Shown: positions 34,181-42,814 of the stretch, one piece after another
Layout: each line of letters begins with the position of its first letter
How positions within the stretch are numbered: position 1 is the stretch's first letter
Assembly (NCBI RefSeq): GCF_011602085.1
Contig: NZ_JAAONY010000001.1
Coordinates: 744,001 to 808,000, forward strand
Direction: 5' to 3'
Source of the DNA: Pseudoteredinibacter isoporae
GTDB lineage: Bacteria; Pseudomonadota; Gammaproteobacteria; Pseudomonadales; Cellvibrionaceae
DNA length: 64,000 nucleotides
Notes under the pieces: model-generated
The model's database searches: none
What the model was told of the DNA's origin: nothing
The model's input: only the letters and a program-made list of their open reading frames with translations
Position numbers and translations under genes: made by a program

Positions 34181-34336
34181 TCAGTGTTCGTTGGTGGCAT
34201 GCTGGGATGCCATAAGCCGATCAGCTCCTTGGAGGATACGATGCTTTTGATAGTCTTCCAAGTATAGATGCCAAATTCCGACGAGCAATGCGCCAAAACC
34301 AAGTATTATAAAGGCGAATTTTTTAAGCCAACCCAT
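34181..34336 (-). CDS. 51-residue single-span membrane peptide
   Basis: Short gene found by reading the minus strand. ATG at 34336 is preceded by GAGG with nine bases between, and the stop is 5 bp before the methyltransferase start. The peptide begins MGWLKKFAFIILGFGALLVG, one membrane helix after a short basic start (N-in), followed by a charged tail (HLYLEDYQKHRILQGADRLM). The translation signals, spacing and clean topology support a real gene; no family is recognised. Confidence 0.6.
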   Translation of the reverse strand: MGWLKKFAFIILGFGALLVGIWHLYLEDYQKHRILQGADRLMASQHATNEH

Positions 34337-34454
34337 AATAGATTACCTCATTATGCTTATGGGCATTTGAGCATTTCCCCAAGAATAAAGTTCCTTTTAC
34401 CGGATCTTTATTGCTGTTCAATAATTACCACTCTGTGGTTTCATTTGACGGCAA

Positions 34455-34727
34455 TCACTTTTTATTTTCAGGGAGGAATTCCACTTTATCAAAGTGAGGG
34501 TTTTGTACCAGTGCTTCAATAGACACAATTTGGCTAAGTTTGATCGCGTGTTTGGTTTTGCTGGGTACGGCGTGCAAAAGTATTTCAAGAATCTCATCGC
34601 CACTGTGATCTTTACCAAGATCACTTGGTACACCATGAACACACTGCCCGCTTTCCAATTCTACCTTGATGGCCAGGTGATAAATGCAACAGAGTTCCAA
34701 AACGTCATAAATTTGACAAGACAGCAT
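34455..34727 (-). CDS. Rof-like Rho-binding antiterminator (YaeO family)
   Basis: A 90-residue protein matching the Rof/YaeO pattern: LSCQIYDVLELCCIYHLAIKV (compare the C-x-x-YD-x-LE-x-AC-x-x-H-x-x-L motif), a variable strand pair, and AIKLSQIVSIEAL near the end. In E. coli, Rof binds Rho next to its primary RNA site and inhibits termination. The start has an excellent GGAGGTG that overlaps the stop of the upstream gene, so translation is coupled to it. The similarity is by motif only. Confidence 0.7.
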   Translation of the reverse strand: MLSCQIYDVLELCCIYHLAIKVELESGQCVHGVPSDLGKDHSGDEILEILLHAVPSKTKHAIKLSQIVSIEALVQNPHFDKVEFLPENKK

Positions 34728-35420
34728 CTAGTCACCTCCACACCCGCCGCCGCAACTGCTGTCGGCGCTTCCGGAAAACAGGCCTGAGCCATCGCTACTG
34801 ACATCGCCCGAAATGCCGGCGCAACCTGATGCACAAGCAATGTGGGCAGCGCAATAATCGATGTAGCTTTTATTGCCGTCCAGTTGTGTGCTGGTGTTTC
34901 GTTTGCAATCCAGGCTGTAGTGAAATCCATCCTCAATGTTGAGTCGGCTGTCGATGGCAAATAACAAAGGCAGCCGAACAGGTCTTGAGGGGTTAATGGC
35001 CTGTTGAGCACAGGCCAGGCGCCAGGCTCGTTTGATACTTTCCTGTGCGCTTACCGGGCTGGGCATGGTTTCACTTGGGCTGTGATGCAGAAATTGCCCA
35101 AAGGCCTTCTTGCAAAATTCCTGATAGGAACGAGTGACAAGAATAAACTCATGCCAGGCGAGATCAACAACTTGAGAAGGCATGGCAACCATTTTTCGTT
35201 TGGCCATGTGGCAAAGCGTGAAATAGTCGCGCAGTGCGTTGAATACCAAAGCGATATCATCATCGCTTAAGTGAGGGTATTTTTCTTTTATTTTTTTGGC
35301 AATCAGGGAATTAAAACGAAAGCTCTGGATGTACTTTTTTTGTTTCTGCAAGCGCAGTCGATAGTACACATAGCCAACAAAAAATGCCGGGATAAGCAAT
35401 ATGAGCAGTTTAAAATCCAT
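34728..35420 (-). CDS. Membrane-anchored GRDP-like protein with Gly/Cys-rich tail
   Basis: A 230-residue protein with an N-terminal membrane helix (LLILLIPAFFVGYVYYRL), a helical domain whose centre VDLAWHEFILVTRSYQEFCKKAFGQFLHHSP resembles the glycine-rich-domain-protein (GRDP-like, DUF1399) family, and an end rich in Gly, Ser and Cys (SGSADSSCGGGCGGD). Such Cys/Gly endings occur in metal-binding or lipidated small proteins, but the role here is unknown. It directly abuts the Rof-like gene. Confidence 0.7.
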   Translation of the reverse strand: MDFKLLILLIPAFFVGYVYYRLRLQKQKKYIQSFRFNSLIAKKIKEKYPHLSDDDIALVFNALRDYFTLCHMAKRKMVAMPSQVVDLAWHEFILVTRSYQEFCKKAFGQFLHHSPSETMPSPVSAQESIKRAWRLACAQQAINPSRPVRLPLLFAIDSRLNIEDGFHYSLDCKRNTSTQLDGNKSYIDYCAAHIACASGCAGISGDVSSDGSGLFSGSADSSCGGGCGGD

Positions 35421-35488
35421 TATTGCCCTCTCAGTAGTGAATACGGTTCCTTGAGTCCGATTATGTGTTGAGTGCTTGCGAAGCGATC

Positions 35489-36145
35489 CTAGGCTTCCAT
35501 CTTTAACAACAGAGCTTTGATGTCTTCTTTAGCATTGAGAATATGCTGTTGCAAAAATTCACAGGCTTCATCGCGTTTGCCTGCTCGGCACAGCTCCAAA
35601 ATCTTTCGATGCTCTTGCGCGGCAGTGGTGAAACCACCGGCAAGCATCAAGTGCATGCGCACATAGCGATCGGCACTTTTATTCAAGGTGCGAACCATTT
35701 CCTGGGTTTGTGGGCGCTTGGCTTTTTGATAGAGGTGCTGGTGAAAATCCAGGTTCAGTTCGCCACTGTGGCTTTGGGTGTCTTCATCATCCTGTTTGGC
35801 CAAGCGATCGAGTATGTATTCGGCTTTGGCAAAATCCTCCTCCGTCAGCGAGTCAAAAGCATGTTTGAGCAGCTCGGCTTCCAGCATAGCGCGTAGCTCA
35901 AACAGTTCATCAACCTGCTCGGCGGAAACCTCGGTGGCGGTGGCGCCTTTGTGAGGTTCAAAATGCACAAGACCTTCACCCTCCAGCTGCAACAGCGCTT
36001 CACGGACAGGAATGCGGCTGACATTCAGCTCTTCGGCCAGAGCGGCCTGACGCAGAGGTTCGCCGGATTTAATCTCACCGTTGAGGATTTTTTCGCGGAT
36101 GGATTCCACCACCAGCTGGCTACGGGTTTTGTGCACAATGGCCAT
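35489..36145 (-). CDS. GntR-family transcriptional regulator, FCD domain
   Basis: A 218-residue regulator. The winged helix is at residues 8-75 (IREKILNGEIKSGEPLRQAALAEELNVSRIPVREALLQLEGEG), and the C-terminal all-helical FCD ligand domain follows (ELFELRAMLEAEL..., with metal-binding His/Asp candidates). FadR-type GntR proteins regulate organic-acid and amino-acid catabolism; the hydroxyproline regulator HypR of Sinorhizobium is of this kind. A terminator separates it from the aldehyde dehydrogenase upstream, so it has its own promoter (a TATACT -10 is visible near 36200 on the minus strand). I infer that it binds the three TTGTATA-N3-TATACAA sites. Confidence 0.9.
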   Translation of the reverse strand: MAIVHKTRSQLVVESIREKILNGEIKSGEPLRQAALAEELNVSRIPVREALLQLEGEGLVHFEPHKGATATEVSAEQVDELFELRAMLEAELLKHAFDSLTEEDFAKAEYILDRLAKQDDEDTQSHSGELNLDFHQHLYQKAKRPQTQEMVRTLNKSADRYVRMHLMLAGGFTTAAQEHRKILELCRAGKRDEACEFLQQHILNAKEDIKALLLKMEA

Positions 36146-36240
36146 TAGGCTTCTCGGTTGTTATCTTTGGCGCTAGCGAGCGCTGACTGATGCATAGTAT
36201 AACGGTTAAGTGTTCTGCGAAAAACCGGGGTGCTTCGCCC

Positions 36241-36265
36241 AAAAAAAAGGCCAGACAAGCTGGCC
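36241..36265 (-). terminator. Intrinsic terminator after the aldehyde dehydrogenase
   Basis: On the minus strand GGCCAG-CTTGT-CTGGCC is followed by eight T (A8 at 36241-36248 on the plus strand). It lies 36 bp after the aldehyde dehydrogenase stop and before the GntR gene, so most epimerase/dehydrogenase transcripts should end here. Confidence 0.93.
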
Positions 36266-36300
36266 AAACACTACAGGAAAAAGGAACCGTTTCGCGGGTC

Positions 36301-37806
36301 TCAGCTCAGTAAGTGAGCCGGTGCGTTCTGATAGCAAATAGGGCGTACAAAACGCTGGTAGGCCGCTGCACCAACCGAGGTACTGCGCACATCGGTGGAA
36401 GATGGGAACGGGCCGCCGTGGTTCATGGAGTAGCACACCTCAACACCCGTTGGCATTTGGTTGTAAATTAGACGCCCTACCTTATGAGCCAACTGCTGGC
36501 TCAGATTTCCGGCTTGCGCCAGGTCTTGTTCCAGACCGTGTATGCTTGCGGTCAGCTGGCCTTCCAGTGATGCAATGACGCTGTGCAGTTCTTCCTCGTC
36601 GCGATAACTCACCATCAGTGCGGCAGGACCAAAGACTTCTTCGTGAAGTTCGCGGTTGGCCAGAAACTCACTGGCGCTGGTGCTGAACAGTTTTGCGGCT
36701 GAAAAGTGTGGCTGTTCCACTTCATTGCCAGCCAGCAGTTCAACACCCTCTGTTTGGGCCAGCTTAATGGTGGCGGCACTATAAGCCGCGCTGATGCCCT
36801 GGGTCAGCAAGGCGGTGGTGCTGGCATTGCGGATGGCCTCACTGGCAGCCTGGCGGAATTCGCCGGCGGATTCCGGAACCAGCCATAGGCCTGGATTGGT
36901 GCAAAACTGGCCATTACCCATGACCAATGAATCGACCAGGCCCTGGGCAATATTCTGGGCGTTGTCGTTTGCCATGGCAGGCATCACAACTTGCGGGTTT
37001 ACCGCGCCCAGCTCGCCATAGAATGGAATGTTCTGGGTGCGTTCCCAGCAGGCTTTCTGCAGCAGCTGGCCCACTCGGATAGAACCGGTAAAGCCAACCG
37101 CCTGAATGGCCGGATGTTGCACCAGTTCAATGCTGGCTTCGGGCTTGCTGCTCTGAAAAAGTGAAAAAACACCGCTGTGCAAACCGCATGTATTGATCGC
37201 TTTATCAATCGCCTGGGCGACCAGCTCTGAGGTTCCCGGGTGAGCCGGGTGACCTTTAACAACTACCGGGCAACCTGCCGCCAACGCCGAAGCGGTATCG
37301 CCACCCGCCGTTGAAAAAGCATAAGGGAAGTTGGATGCACCGAATACAGCAACCGGGCCAAGGGCAATATGGCGCAGGCGGGTTTCGGGTTTTGGCAGTG
37401 GCTCGCGAGCTGGGTCGGCTTCGTCCAGCACTTCGGCGTTCGCCTGCTCACGGATGTATTGGGCGAACATTCTCAATTGATTCACTGTGCGCATGCGCTC
37501 ACCTTGCAGGCGCATCATCGGCAGACCGGTTTCCAGAGCCGTGGTTTCTAACAGCTCATCACCCAAAGCCAGAATTTCTTCGCCGATGGTTTCTAAAAAC
37601 TGTGCGCGTTGCTCGACATTCAACTGACTAAAGCTTGGAAAGGCAGCCGCAGCCTGTAGGGCGGCCTGGTCGATGTCTGTGCGACTGGCGTTGTAGTAAC
37701 GCTGGGCCAGATTCTCGCCGGCTATTGGGTTGTAGGCCTGAAACTGACCCTCGGCTTCGCTGCCCAACCAGACGCCGGCAACTAAACTTTTGCCACTAAT
37801 ACTCAT
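36301..37806 (-). CDS. Aldehyde dehydrogenase, probable 2-oxoglutarate semialdehyde (2,5-dioxovalerate) dehydrogenase
   Basis: A 501-residue NAD(P)+-dependent aldehyde dehydrogenase. Catalytic Cys302 lies in GQFCTNPG and Glu265 in YGELGAVNP; the cofactor segment is PVVVKGHPAHPGTS. This subgroup (also called ketoglutarate semialdehyde dehydrogenase type III) carries out the last step of trans-4-hydroxyproline or pentose breakdown, giving 2-oxoglutarate. It follows the hydroxyproline epimerase by 58 bp on the same strand, which supports the hydroxyproline role. Confidence 0.88.
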   Translation of the reverse strand: MSISGKSLVAGVWLGSEAEGQFQAYNPIAGENLAQRYYNASRTDIDQAALQAAAAFPSFSQLNVEQRAQFLETIGEEILALGDELLETTALETGLPMMRLQGERMRTVNQLRMFAQYIREQANAEVLDEADPAREPLPKPETRLRHIALGPVAVFGASNFPYAFSTAGGDTASALAAGCPVVVKGHPAHPGTSELVAQAIDKAINTCGLHSGVFSLFQSSKPEASIELVQHPAIQAVGFTGSIRVGQLLQKACWERTQNIPFYGELGAVNPQVVMPAMANDNAQNIAQGLVDSLVMGNGQFCTNPGLWLVPESAGEFRQAASEAIRNASTTALLTQGISAAYSAATIKLAQTEGVELLAGNEVEQPHFSAAKLFSTSASEFLANRELHEEVFGPAALMVSYRDEEELHSVIASLEGQLTASIHGLEQDLAQAGNLSQQLAHKVGRLIYNQMPTGVEVCYSMNHGGPFPSSTDVRSTSVGAAAYQRFVRPICYQNAPAHLLS

Positions 37807-37864
37807 AAATCATTCCTGTTTTTCAACATGCCCGCAGCGGGCGATTCATCTTCAAAAACTAAAA

Positions 37865-38866
37865 TTACTTAACCTGGAAGCCAAAGGCGTAAGGGTCATC
37901 ATCATCAACGGTGATGCAATTTTTACCGAACACTTTGGCCCAGCCTTTAATGCTTGGCATCATGGCCGGTTGACCGGCGACTTCCGTGGCGGCTTCAACT
38001 TTGCCGACAAATTGACTTCCGATAATGCTCTCATGGGTAAATTCCTGGCCGACGCTGAGTTCGCCGCGTGCATAGAGCTGTGCCATGCGGGCACTGGTGC
38101 CGGTGCCGCAAGGTGAACGGTCAATGGCTTTGTCACCGTAGAAAACCGCATTGGCGCCATCGGAACCCGGCTTTTGCGGTTTGCCGGTCCAGAGCAAGTG
38201 CGAGGCACCGCAGACACTGGGGTCATCAGGGTGCACACATTCAACCGTGTCATTAATGATGTCGCGGATAATCGGGCTGAACTGCAAGACCTGGGCGGCG
38301 GACCAATTCTCAAGGCCTGGGTAATTTTCCTGGGGCTCGACAATAATGTAGTAATTGCCGCCGTATGAGATATCGACCTTGAGTTCACCAATGCCGGGCA
38401 CGTTGATCTGAATATCCTGATGGGCGAGATAGGAGGCGATATTGTAAATTTTTACCCACTCGACCTTGCCATCTCTTTGCTCATATTCAACCCGGATTTG
38501 GCCCGCGGGTACATCGAGAATCAATTGGCCGGGGGTTTTGGCGTGAAGCAGGCCGGATTCAAGCGCTGCCGTGACCGTGCCGATGGTGCCGTGACCGCAC
38601 ATGGGCAGACAGCCCGAGGTCTCGATAAACAAAATGGCGGCATCGGCGTTGTCACTGCAGGGCGGGTATAAAAACGAGCCTGACATCATGTCGTGACCAC
38701 GGGGCTCGAACATCAGGGATTCCAGAATCCAGTAGTGATTGGCGAGGAAATCCTGCCGTTTTTCACTCATATTATTACCGACCAAGTCCGGATGACCCGA
38801 GGTCACCAGGCGAACCGGATTGCCGCAGGTGTGAGCATCGATGCAAAAAAACGTGCCTTTGCGCAT
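37865..38866 (-). CDS. 4-hydroxyproline 2-epimerase (proline racemase family)
   Basis: A 333-residue proline-racemase-fold enzyme. Both catalytic cysteines are present, Cys90 in PMCGHGTIG and Cys253 in DRSPCGTGTSARM, so it is a two-base epimerase or racemase. Residues such as FEPRGHDMMSG and the operon with a semialdehyde dehydrogenase point to trans-4-hydroxy-L-proline to cis-4-hydroxy-D-proline conversion. It is divergent from its paralogue at 39075, with operator site 2 between. Confidence 0.9.
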   Translation of the reverse strand: MRKGTFFCIDAHTCGNPVRLVTSGHPDLVGNNMSEKRQDFLANHYWILESLMFEPRGHDMMSGSFLYPPCSDNADAAILFIETSGCLPMCGHGTIGTVTAALESGLLHAKTPGQLILDVPAGQIRVEYEQRDGKVEWVKIYNIASYLAHQDIQINVPGIGELKVDISYGGNYYIIVEPQENYPGLENWSAAQVLQFSPIIRDIINDTVECVHPDDPSVCGASHLLWTGKPQKPGSDGANAVFYGDKAIDRSPCGTGTSARMAQLYARGELSVGQEFTHESIIGSQFVGKVEAATEVAGQPAMMPSIKGWAKVFGKNCITVDDDDPYAFGFQVK

Positions 38867-39024
38867 GTATTAGGCCTTATCAAGCGTGTTAAAAAGTGGG
38901 GGCATTTGTTGTTTCTGCGCCCGCTGAAACCGGTTTTGACCGCGCGATTTGGTAGGCTCGCCTGCGGCTTAAACAGCCGGGCAGGACAGGGCCTCAGCGG
39001 GGCCAATGAACGAATTGAAATATA

Positions 39025-39041
39025 GTGTATATTGTATACAA
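39025..39041. promoter_or_regulatory. Operator site 2, TTGTATA-N3-TATACAA type
   Basis: GTGTATA-TTG-TATACAA, one mismatch from the motif seen at sites 1 and 3, in the 208-bp gap between the divergent epimerase and dehydratase genes. It also contains a perfect 12-bp palindrome, ATTGTATACAAT (39031-39042). Confidence 0.75.
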
Positions 39042-39074
39042 TAACAATCACTTTTCTTTCCCGGCGTTTTTCCT

Positions 39075-40121
39075 ATGAGCTTTAAGTTGTCTCTCCAGCA
39101 GGAGAAAATTCAGAAATTTCAGACCCTTACCACCATTGATGCCCACACAGAGGGTGAGCCTCTGCGCATCATTCTGGATGGCTATCCTGAGGTGCAGGGT
39201 GATACGATTTTGGCAAAACGTCGCCACCTTCAATCCGAGTTGGATCATCTGCGCCAGGTGTTGATGTATGAGCCGCGTGGGCATGCGGATATGTATGGTG
39301 CCTTGCTCACTGAGCCGACCACCGAGGGGTCGGATTTTGGCATCCTGTTTATGCATAACGAAGGTTACTCCAGCATGTGCGGTCACGGCATTATCGCGGC
39401 GGTCACGATGGCAGCTGAATACGCCAATCTGGAGGTGGCAAATGGGAGCAAGCGCACCATTGGTATCGATGCGCCGGCCGGAAAAATTACCGCTTATGCC
39501 GAGCGTGATGACCAGGGCGAGCTGGGGGTTAGCTTCGACAATGTTGAATCCTTTGTTGAAGTCTGCGATTGCAGGGTTCAGGTGCCCGGCTTTGGTGAAG
39601 TTACTTACGATATTGCCTATGGCGGTGCGTATTATGCCTATGTGGATGCCGATGCGATTGATGTGGCCTGTAGCCCTGACAATGCCGAGCAGCTGATTCA
39701 ACTGGGGCGCTCAATCAAACATGCGGTTATGGCCGACTACCCCCTGAAACACCCGACGGAAGAAGACCTGGGTTTCCTCTATGGCACCATCTTTACGTCC
39801 CGTAAGACCGATGAAGAGCATAGCCATTCCCGTCATGTTTGTATTTTTGCAGACGGTGAAGTGGATCGTTCGCCCACAGGTACCGGTGTGAGCGCGAGAA
39901 TTGCTCTCTTGCATCACCGTGGCGAAGTAAGCCCAGGCCAGCGTATTAATATTGAAAGCATCATTGGCAGTGCCATGCAGGTGGAGATTGCCGAAGAGCT
40001 GGATTTTGAGGGCAAAGCGGCGGTAATCCCGAGAGTGTTTGGTACCGCGTTTATTACCGGTGTGAACCAGTTTCTGGTGGACCAGGACGATCCGCTGAAA
40101 CACGGTTTTTTGATTCGATAA
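39075..40121 (+). CDS. trans-3-hydroxy-L-proline dehydratase-like (proline racemase family)
   Basis: A 348-residue paralogue of the epimerase. Cys102 is kept in SMCGHGIIA, but the second catalytic position is Thr268 (DRSPTGTGVSAR, codon ACA at 39876). In this family Cys/Thr pairs mark trans-3-hydroxy-L-proline dehydratases, which eliminate water to give delta1-pyrroline-2-carboxylate. The matching reductase (ornithine cyclodeaminase family) is encoded at 47950-48891 behind the same operator motif. The D-amino-acid dehydrogenase gene follows 18 bp downstream. Confidence 0.88.
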   Translation: MSFKLSLQQEKIQKFQTLTTIDAHTEGEPLRIILDGYPEVQGDTILAKRRHLQSELDHLRQVLMYEPRGHADMYGALLTEPTTEGSDFGILFMHNEGYSSMCGHGIIAAVTMAAEYANLEVANGSKRTIGIDAPAGKITAYAERDDQGELGVSFDNVESFVEVCDCRVQVPGFGEVTYDIAYGGAYYAYVDADAIDVACSPDNAEQLIQLGRSIKHAVMADYPLKHPTEEDLGFLYGTIFTSRKTDEEHSHSRHVCIFADGEVDRSPTGTGVSARIALLHHRGEVSPGQRINIESIIGSAMQVEIAEELDFEGKAAVIPRVFGTAFITGVNQFLVDQDDPLKHGFLIR

Positions 40122-40139
40122 AGAAGTGATGCGCACACT

Positions 40140-41423
40140 ATGGCAGTAGAAAAAGTTGGCATCCTGGGTGCCGGTATCATCGGCATTTGCTCGGCCATTG
40201 AATTACAGCGCCGCGGATTTGAGGTCACTTTGCTCGACCCCAAAGGCCTAGGCACTCAGGCTTCTTCGGGTAATGCAGGGCATTTTGCCAGTGAGCAGGT
40301 TTTTCCGTTGGCAGACCCTTCCCTATTGCCCCAGTTGCCTAAAATATTGCTGGATCCCAAGGGGCCGTTTCGAGTCAGGCCTGCCTATTTTCTGCGTGCC
40401 TTGCCCTGGTTTTTTCGATTTCTTTGGAACATGTTTCCCAGCCGTTCACGGCATAATTCGCGTTTGATTCGTCAACTGAATGAGCGAGCTATATCGAGTT
40501 ATCAGGAATTGCTGGGTCATTGTGAGTTAGAGGGCGAACTGCATTTGTCGGGCAGTTTGCTTACCTTTGAAAGTACACCTGAATCCGAGATCAAAAAACA
40601 GCAAGCGGCTTTTCTGGCCGAAGGCGTGGCCGTTGAGTATTTGACTCGAGACGAAGCTTTGGCATTGGAGCCGGCGCTGAGTGATTCCGTGAGCGCTTGC
40701 CTCTATTTTACCGAAGTGGGTCATAGCAGTGATCCTGCGGTCCTGTGCCGAAAGCTTGCCGACCACTTTTTGGATAATGGTGGAAAATTTTACGCCATGG
40801 CGGCAAGTGAACTTATTGAATTTGAAACCTCAGTGAAAGTGCGCGCCATCAAATCGGAGCAGTCCGAGCAGGAAGGTGGCCATAAAGATTTTATTTTCGA
40901 TAAAATTCTGGTCAGCTCTGGGGCCTGGTCGAAACCGTTTGCCAAGCAACTGGGTTACAAAGTGCCCCTGGATACCGAGCGCGGTTATCACTTGATGGTT
41001 CCAGAGCACAAGCTGCTGAGTCGGCCGGTGGCTTCCGCCGAGCGCAAGTTTATCATGACGCCAATGTCCGATGGCCTTCGCCTTGCAGGTACGGTTGAGT
41101 TCGCGGGGCTGGATGCTGCACCGGATTACAGTCGTGCGGATATGCTGTTGCCCCACGCCAAAGCCTTGTTAAATGTAGAGGCTCTGCAAGCATTTGATGT
41201 TCAGGCGCACCATGAGCGCTGGATGGGCTGTCGCCCTTCTCTTCCAGATTCGGTTCCGGTCATGGGCAAGGCACCGAAGCACAAGCGTGTTTATTTCAAT
41301 TTCGGACACCAGCATTTGGGTCTGACCTGGGGCGCCATTGCCGGCAAACTTCTGGCACAGAATATGGCGGGTGAGGACAGCGATATCGAGCTGCTTCCGT
41401 ATTCGATTGCACGTTTTAACTGA
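40140..41423 (+). CDS. D-amino-acid dehydrogenase, probable cis-4-hydroxy-D-proline dehydrogenase
   Basis: A 427-residue FAD-dependent DadA-type oxidoreductase. The FAD fold is at the N-terminus (VGILGAGIIGICSAIELQRRGFEVTLLDP), and the conserved end region is RWMGCRPSLPDSVPVMGKAP. In the 4-hydroxyproline pathway this class oxidises cis-4-hydroxy-D-proline, the product of the epimerase, to pyrroline-4-hydroxy-2-carboxylate. It is co-oriented with and 18 bp from the dehydratase. No deaminase (DapA-like) for the next step is found in the window. Confidence 0.87.
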   Translation: MAVEKVGILGAGIIGICSAIELQRRGFEVTLLDPKGLGTQASSGNAGHFASEQVFPLADPSLLPQLPKILLDPKGPFRVRPAYFLRALPWFFRFLWNMFPSRSRHNSRLIRQLNERAISSYQELLGHCELEGELHLSGSLLTFESTPESEIKKQQAAFLAEGVAVEYLTRDEALALEPALSDSVSACLYFTEVGHSSDPAVLCRKLADHFLDNGGKFYAMAASELIEFETSVKVRAIKSEQSEQEGGHKDFIFDKILVSSGAWSKPFAKQLGYKVPLDTERGYHLMVPEHKLLSRPVASAERKFIMTPMSDGLRLAGTVEFAGLDAAPDYSRADMLLPHAKALLNVEALQAFDVQAHHERWMGCRPSLPDSVPVMGKAPKHKRVYFNFGHQHLGLTWGAIAGKLLAQNMAGEDSDIELLPYSIARFN

Positions 41424-41498
41424 GCCTTTTCTGCGAAACGGCTCGGGCTTGATTGCTTCGACCAGTTACTAGTAAGCTGGCAGAAAAGGAATCCATCT

Positions 41499-41909
41499 AT
41501 GAGCCCAGCTGCTTCGCTCTTAAGCTTTATCAAGCCAAGCCTTGCGTATCAATTTAATTATTTAATGCTCTGTATCGTCTGGAATGTGGCAGGGCTGATT
41601 TTGTTGTCAAATGGTGAGCAAGCTCTGGGCCCGACGGCTTCAGTAACGACAATCATCGTGCTGCTGGGATTTGCCGTTGCTATTGGTTTGGGGGTGTGGC
41701 GTTGGCCTTATCTCTATGCCGTAGCGACGGTCTTGCTGATGTTTCTTGCCAGTTCAGCGGTACTCCCCGCTTACACAAAAGACCCGAGTCTGTGGCCATC
41801 TGATTACTGGCGTTACGGCGGGGCGTTGTTGAATGGCCTGGGTGCGCTGGTCTGTGCTCGGGGTTTGTTGGGTTTCTGGCAGTGGCGTAATCGCAATGCC
41901 AAACCGTAA
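41499..41909 (+). CDS. Four-helix membrane protein, unknown
   Basis: A 136-residue protein with about four membrane helices (FNYLMLCIVWNVAGLILL; TTIIVLLGFAVAIGLGVW; LYAVATVLLMFLASSAVL; ALLNGLGALVCARGLLGFW). GGAATCC precedes the ATG. It overlaps the start of the next acetyltransferase by 14 bp. No family is recognised. Confidence 0.75.
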   Translation: MSPAASLLSFIKPSLAYQFNYLMLCIVWNVAGLILLSNGEQALGPTASVTTIIVLLGFAVAIGLGVWRWPYLYAVATVLLMFLASSAVLPAYTKDPSLWPSDYWRYGGALLNGLGALVCARGLLGFWQWRNRNAKP

Positions 41910-42423
41910 GGTTCACGAATGTCATCTTGATGAACTCAATGAAGCGCATTGGTCTTTAATGTTAATGGCCGACCCGGATCGCGAGGTGATTTCGAACTAC
42001 CTTCCTGACTGTCGAATATTTTCCGTCAATACGAACGGATCACCCATCGCCCTGGCTCTATTGTTGGGTGCTGAAAGTGCCTATGGGAAAAAGCTGGCCT
42101 TATCAGAAGGTGAAGCAGAACTGATCAATATTGCCGTTATCCTAGAGCAGCAAGGTAAAGGCCTGGCAAAGCAGCTAATTCAACACTGTATTGAGGTGGG
42201 GCGGCAAGACGGGCTTCGTAGTTTGTGGATTGGAACAGGTAACTCCAGTCTGTCGCAATTGGCCTTGTATCAGAAGATGGGGTTTCGTCTTCACCATATT
42301 GTTCCTGATTATTTCTCCGAGTATCCAGAAACCATTATCGAAAATGGTATCGAGTGTCTGGATATGCTGCGTCTACAGTTGAGATTTGAATGCGAGGTGT
42401 CTGATGTCAGAACTGAAAACTAA
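41896..42423 (+). CDS. GNAT-family N-acetyltransferase
   Basis: A 175-residue GNAT protein. The frame is open from 41833, but the ATG at 41896 gives a normal length and begins near the fold (PNRKVHECHLDELNEAHWSLM). Motif A reads ELINIAVILEQQGKGLAKQLIQHCIEVGRQ (Q-x-x-G-x-G), and motif B follows as LYQKMGFRLHHIVPDYF. Overlaps both neighbours and is probably co-transcribed with the membrane protein and the DUF1801 gene. Substrate unknown. Confidence 0.85.
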   Translation: MPNRKVHECHLDELNEAHWSLMLMADPDREVISNYLPDCRIFSVNTNGSPIALALLLGAESAYGKKLALSEGEAELINIAVILEQQGKGLAKQLIQHCIEVGRQDGLRSLWIGTGNSSLSQLALYQKMGFRLHHIVPDYFSEYPETIIENGIECLDMLRLQLRFECEVSDVRTEN

Positions 42424-42814
42424 AGCAGGCCAGATCAGCCTGGCGGAGTTTATGGCCGAAGTTCCTGAAAAGAAACTCGAAGATACCAAACGCCTGATCA
42501 AAATGATGAAGAGCATTACCGGCGACAAAGCGGTTGTCTGGGGAAGTGCGATTGTAGGTTTTGGTGCCTATGAGTATAAAAATACGGGTGCTGGTGGACG
42601 TTGGTTTAAAACCGGGTTTTCGCCGAGAAAACAGAATTTTTCAATTTATATCATGAACGGCTTTTCGAAGTACGGGGCTTTGCTCAAAAAGCTGGGTAAG
42701 CACAAGCTTGGAAAATCTTGTTTGTATATCAGTTCTCTAAAAGCGGTTGATGAAGAAATATTAAAAGAATTAATCACGCTTTCCTATCAATCCATGAGCG
42801 AGAAATACGACTAG
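42404..42814 (+). CDS. DUF1801 (YdhG-like) protein
   Basis: A 136-residue cytoplasmic protein of the DUF1801 family, related to the iron chaperone frataxin-like YdhG fold. The start at 42404 has GAGG followed by a 6-nt spacer. The core is KAVVWGSAIVGFGAYEY, then WFKTGFSPRKQNFSIYIMNGF and LGKSCLYISSLKAVDEEIL. Members are common and uncharacterised. The start overlaps the acetyltransferase end by 20 bp. Confidence 0.85.
   Translation: MSELKTKAGQISLAEFMAEVPEKKLEDTKRLIKMMKSITGDKAVVWGSAIVGFGAYEYKNTGAGGRWFKTGFSPRKQNFSIYIMNGFSKYGALLKKLGKHKLGKSCLYISSLKAVDEEILKELITLSYQSMSEKYD

Noticed and set aside
34268-34522. Plus-strand open frame of 84 codons
   Set aside because: Antisense to the 51-residue membrane peptide and its promoter; composition is not protein-like.
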